A stretch of 9,123 bases of DNA from assembly GCA_017447005.1 (NCBI GenBank), contig JAFSOM010000277.1:1-9123 (forward strand). The letters run 5' to 3'. Of the stretch, positions 7,044 to 9,123 are shown piece after piece. Made by a program: the position numbers and the translations under genes. How positions within the stretch are numbered: the stretch's first letter is position 1; the number at the start of each line of letters is the position of its first letter. The notes beneath the pieces were generated by a model. It worked only from the letters and a program-made list of their open reading frames with translations, did no database searches and was not told the origin of the DNA. This DNA comes from Oscillibacter sp. (lineage in GTDB: Bacteria; Bacillota; Clostridia; Oscillospirales; Oscillospiraceae).

Positions 7044-7990
7044 CGTCGAACCTCAACGGGCGGTTTCCTGATTGACCCGGCAATCTGCCGCGCCACTTCC
7101 CGCACGGTCAAATGTCTCATGACGGCGTCGGCGTTGAGCGCGAGACGGTGCGAGACGACATACGGGAATTGTTCCAGCACGTCGGCGGGCGTGACGAAGT
7201 CGCGGCCCTCATACCACGCCGCCGCTTTCGAGAGCTTCACGAGGGCGATAGTGGCCCGAGGCCCCGCGCCGTGCGACAACGCCGTATGGTTGCGCGTGGC
7301 GCGTACCAGTTCCGTCAGATAGCGGTAGACGCGCTCATGAATGTAGACGCCGTGAATCGCCTGCTGTATGGACAGCAATTCGTCGCGGGAGAGAATCGGC
7401 GTCAGGCGTTCCACGGGCTGTTGTATGCCCACGGCCCGCGCCATTGCCAATTCGCTCTCCAAGTCCGGGTAGCCCAGCGACAGCGATATGGAAAACCTGT
7501 CCGCTTCGGATTCCGGGAGCGGCTGTGTTCCGGCGCTTCCTAACGGGTTCTGCGTGGCGATGACCAGAAACGGCGCGGGGAGTTTCCGCGTCACGCCCTC
7601 CGCCGTCACCTGTCCTTCCTGCATGGCCTCCAGTAACGCCGACTGCGTTTTCGGGGATGTGCGGTTGAGTTCGTCCGCCAGTAACAGGTTACAGAACACA
7701 ATCCCCGGCTGATATACAAAAGCCTCCTGTTCCCGGCGATAGACCGAAAACCCGGTCAAATCCGACGGGAGCACATCGGGCGTAAACTGTACCCGGCGGT
7801 ACTCCAAATCCAGCGTCCGGGAAAACGCCGTCGCTAACGTGGTTTTGCCCACGCCGGGAATATCTTCCAGTAAAATGTGACCGTTCGCAAGAATCGCCAG
7901 TAGAACCTCCCGGATTTCCGATTCCTTGCCGAACAGAACCTGACCGGCCTGCCGGACGACCTCCGCCGCCCTCTGCGCGTATGCGTCCAT
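7040..7990 (-). CDS. MoxR-family AAA+ ATPase
   Basis: MoxR-type AAA+ ATPases use ATP to remodel or activate partner proteins, often membrane or metal-binding ones. The protein is 316 residues from ATG 7990 (MDAYAQRAAEVV), the usual length. Walker A is PGVGKTT at 45-51, Walker B is LLLADELNR at 102-110, sensor 1 is ATQNP at 145-149 and the arginine-finger segment is ADRF at 163-166; a helical lid follows to the C terminus. The frame is open to 8092, but that longer start would lie upstream of the promoter at 8024-8052. ATG 7990, by contrast, has GGGAGG at a good distance. It is the first gene of the operon, and its stop overlaps the DUF58 start. The client is presumably the DUF58 protein and the transglutaminase, inferred from gene order only. 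Confidence 0.93.
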   Translation of the reverse strand: MDAYAQRAAEVVRQAGQVLFGKESEIREVLLAILANGHILLEDIPGVGKTTLATAFSRTLDLEYRRVQFTPDVLPSDLTGFSVYRREQEAFVYQPGIVFCNLLLADELNRTSPKTQSALLEAMQEGQVTAEGVTRKLPAPFLVIATQNPLGSAGTQPLPESEADRFSISLSLGYPDLESELAMARAVGIQQPVERLTPILSRDELLSIQQAIHGVYIHERVYRYLTELVRATRNHTALSHGAGPRATIALVKLSKAAAWYEGRDFVTPADVLEQFPYVVSHRLALNADAVMRHLTVREVARQIAGSIRKPPVEVRR

Positions 7991-8023
7991 GCTCCGCCTC
8001 CCTTGTCTCGTTGTGCGACGCCT

Positions 8024-8052
8024 ATTGTACGCCAAGACGCGCCGTTTGTCCA
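8024..8052 (-). promoter_or_regulatory. Sigma-A-type promoter of the MoxR operon
   Basis: On the minus strand, TGGACA (8052-8047), a 17-base spacer and TACAAT (8029-8024) each match the consensus at five of six positions. Transcription would start near 8017, about 27 bases before ATG 7990. This also decides the MoxR start, because the longer in-frame starts lie upstream of this site. Confidence 0.7.
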
Positions 8053-8085
8053 CCGTGATTTTTGTCGGTTCGTCAGGATTTTCTC

Positions 8086-8102
8086 TTGACAAATGCTGTC
8101 AA
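8086..8102. promoter_or_regulatory. Possible operator palindrome over the -35 box
   Basis: TTGACA, five bases (AATGC), then TGTCAA form a perfect inverted repeat of two six-base half-sites. Its left half is the -35 box of the threonine ammonia-lyase promoter, and it lies 34 bases from the -35 box of the divergent MoxR promoter. A dimeric regulator bound here would cover the -35 region. No regulator gene is in the window, and I cannot name a family from the half-site. Confidence 0.4.
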
Positions 8103-8115
8103 TTGCGGTTAGATA
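8086..8115 (+). promoter_or_regulatory. Candidate promoter of threonine ammonia-lyase
   Basis: A perfect TTGACA -35 box (8086-8091) is followed 17-18 bases later by a weak -10 box (TTAGAT at 8109 or TAGATA at 8110, three of six matches). Such an uneven promoter often needs an activator or is tuned by a repressor. The leader would be about 60 bases and includes a small stem, GGCGA/TCGCC, near 8147-8159. Confidence 0.5.
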
Positions 8116-8177
8116 GTACGGTGAAAGTCTATGATACGGACGGACGGCGATTTTCGCCGCCGCGTCGAGGAGGAACT

Positions 8178-9123
8178 ATGACGCTTGACAAAATTTATCA
8201 AGCCGCGTATACGCTCAAAGGCGTGGCGCGGAAAACCGACCTGCTTTACGCGCAGAATCTCCGGCATGACGCGCAAATCTACCTCAAAACGGAGAATCTA
8301 CAGGTCACGGGAAGTTTCAAGCTCCGGGGCGCCTATAACAAAATCGCGTCCCTGACGCCGGAACAGCGGGCCGCGGGCATTTTGGCCTGTTCCGCCGGGA
8401 ATCACGCGCAAGGCGTGGCGCTGTCCGCGACGAAAATGGGCGCGCACAGCATTGTGTGTATGCCCGACGGCGCGCCTATCAGCAAAGTGGAGGCGACGAA
8501 ACGTCTGGGCGCGGAAGTGCGGCTTGTGCCCGGGGCCTATGACGACGCCTACGAATACGCCTGCCGTCTGCAACAGGAGACCGGCGCGACGTTCATTCAT
8601 CCGTTCAACGATGAATTGGTCATGGCCGGACAGGGCACGATTGGCCTTGAGATTCTCGACCAGTTGCCGGACGTGGAAGCGGTAATTGTACCCGTAGGCG
8701 GCGGCGGACTGCTCGCGGGCGTAGCGTTCGCTATCAAGAATCTGAACCCGAAAGTGAAGGTGTACGGCGTACAGGCGGAGAACGCGCCCAGCATGGTACG
8801 CAGTTTCCGCGAGGACGGCATTATTACGCTGGACACCGTGGCGACGTTCGCCGACGGTATCGCGGTCAAGACGCCGGGCGATTTGACTTACGCAATGGCG
8901 AAACAGTACGTGGACGAAATGGTCAGCGTATCTGAGGACGAAATCGCGGCGGCGATTCTGGCCCTTATCGAACAGCAAAAACTTATCGCCGAAGGCGCGG
9001 GAGCGGTCAGCGTGGCGGCGGCGATGTTCCGCAAAGTTCCCATTGAGGGCAAGAAGGCCGTGTGTCTGGTATCGGGCGGAAATATCGACGTGAATATTTT
9101 ATCACGCGTCATCACGCGGGGCC
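8178..9123 (+). CDS. ilvA: Threonine ammonia-lyase (partial, 3' end outside window)
   Basis: This PLP enzyme deaminates L-threonine to 2-oxobutanoate and ammonia, for isoleucine synthesis or threonine breakdown. I translated 315 codons from ATG 8178 with no stop before the right edge. The PLP lysine is Lys48 in GSFKLRGAYNK. CSAGNHAQGVA lies at 71-81, the phosphate-binding loop GGGGLLAG at 174-181 and SGGN at 299-302. GAGGAGG sits five bases before the start. Clostridial members are about 400 residues with a C-terminal ACT domain; that part would lie beyond the window, so allosteric type cannot be judged. The N-terminal core resembles both the single-ACT IlvA type and the catabolic TdcB type; a serine/threonine dehydratase of broader specificity is the main alternative. 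Divergent from the MoxR operon, with no functional link evident. Confidence 0.93.
   Translation, partial: MTLDKIYQAAYTLKGVARKTDLLYAQNLRHDAQIYLKTENLQVTGSFKLRGAYNKIASLTPEQRAAGILACSAGNHAQGVALSATKMGAHSIVCMPDGAPISKVEATKRLGAEVRLVPGAYDDAYEYACRLQQETGATFIHPFNDELVMAGQGTIGLEILDQLPDVEAVIVPVGGGGLLAGVAFAIKNLNPKVKVYGVQAENAPSMVRSFREDGIITLDTVATFADGIAVKTPGDLTYAMAKQYVDEMVSVSEDEIAAAILALIEQQKLIAEGAGAVSVAAAMFRKVPIEGKKAVCLVSGGNIDVNILSRVITRG

Noticed and set aside
7991..8092. 34-codon N-terminal extension of the MoxR protein
   Set aside because: It lies across and upstream of the MoxR promoter, and ATG 7990 has a strong ribosome binding site and gives the normal length.
8298..8978. Long minus-strand open frame (226 codons) opposite threonine ammonia-lyase
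   Set aside because: It is a shadow of the plus-strand enzyme, whose catalytic motifs are all intact.

Overview
The window looks like ordinary chromosomal DNA from a GC-rich, low-complexity-repeat-bearing Bacillota, most likely of class Clostridia. The evidence is a transketolase split into two subunit genes, a Clostridia-style Era KH region, strong AGGAGG-type ribosome binding sites and sigma-A-type promoters. The lineage is inferred from protein style and not from a marker tree. Codon use is uniformly GC-rich with many GCG and CGC codons, and no gene stands out as recently transferred. I found no rRNA, tRNA, CRISPR array, transposase gene or phage gene.

Layout, left to right. (1) Positions 1-1666, minus strand: a two-gene transketolase operon. 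The N-terminal (TPP pyrophosphate-binding) subunit is followed by the C-terminal subunit, which runs off the left edge. A good promoter lies at 1742-1770. (2) Positions 1667-2435: about 770 bases without a convincing gene. This stretch holds the transketolase promoter, a candidate terminator hairpin, a nested inverted-repeat element (about 1989-2292, with 51-bp perfect arms) and a candidate era promoter. (3) Positions 2436-3335, plus strand: era, a ribosome-assembly GTPase, standing alone. (4) Positions 3336-3572: a convergent spacer with a second, G/C-block inverted-repeat element and a strong terminator for the gene to its right. (5) Positions 3573-7990, minus strand: a three-gene operon, in transcription order MoxR-family AAA+ ATPase, DUF58 protein, membrane transglutaminase-like protein. 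It has its own promoter at 8024-8052. (6) Positions 8178-9123, plus strand: threonine ammonia-lyase, cut by the right edge. It is transcribed divergently from the MoxR operon, and its -35 box is half of a perfect palindrome.

How the genes work together. The MoxR/DUF58/transglutaminase trio is a widely conserved cluster thought to act at the cell envelope: the ATPase is a chaperone-like partner, the DUF58 protein an adaptor, and the transglutaminase-like protein a polytopic membrane enzyme with an extracytoplasmic cysteine-protease fold. The two transketolase subunits together form one enzyme of the non-oxidative pentose phosphate pathway. The threonine ammonia-lyase makes 2-oxobutanoate for isoleucine synthesis or threonine catabolism.

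I saw no clearly new biological system. The parts most worth a second look are the non-coding ones: the two inverted-repeat elements that bracket era, the palindrome in the divergent promoter region, and the two hairpins inside the trio operon.
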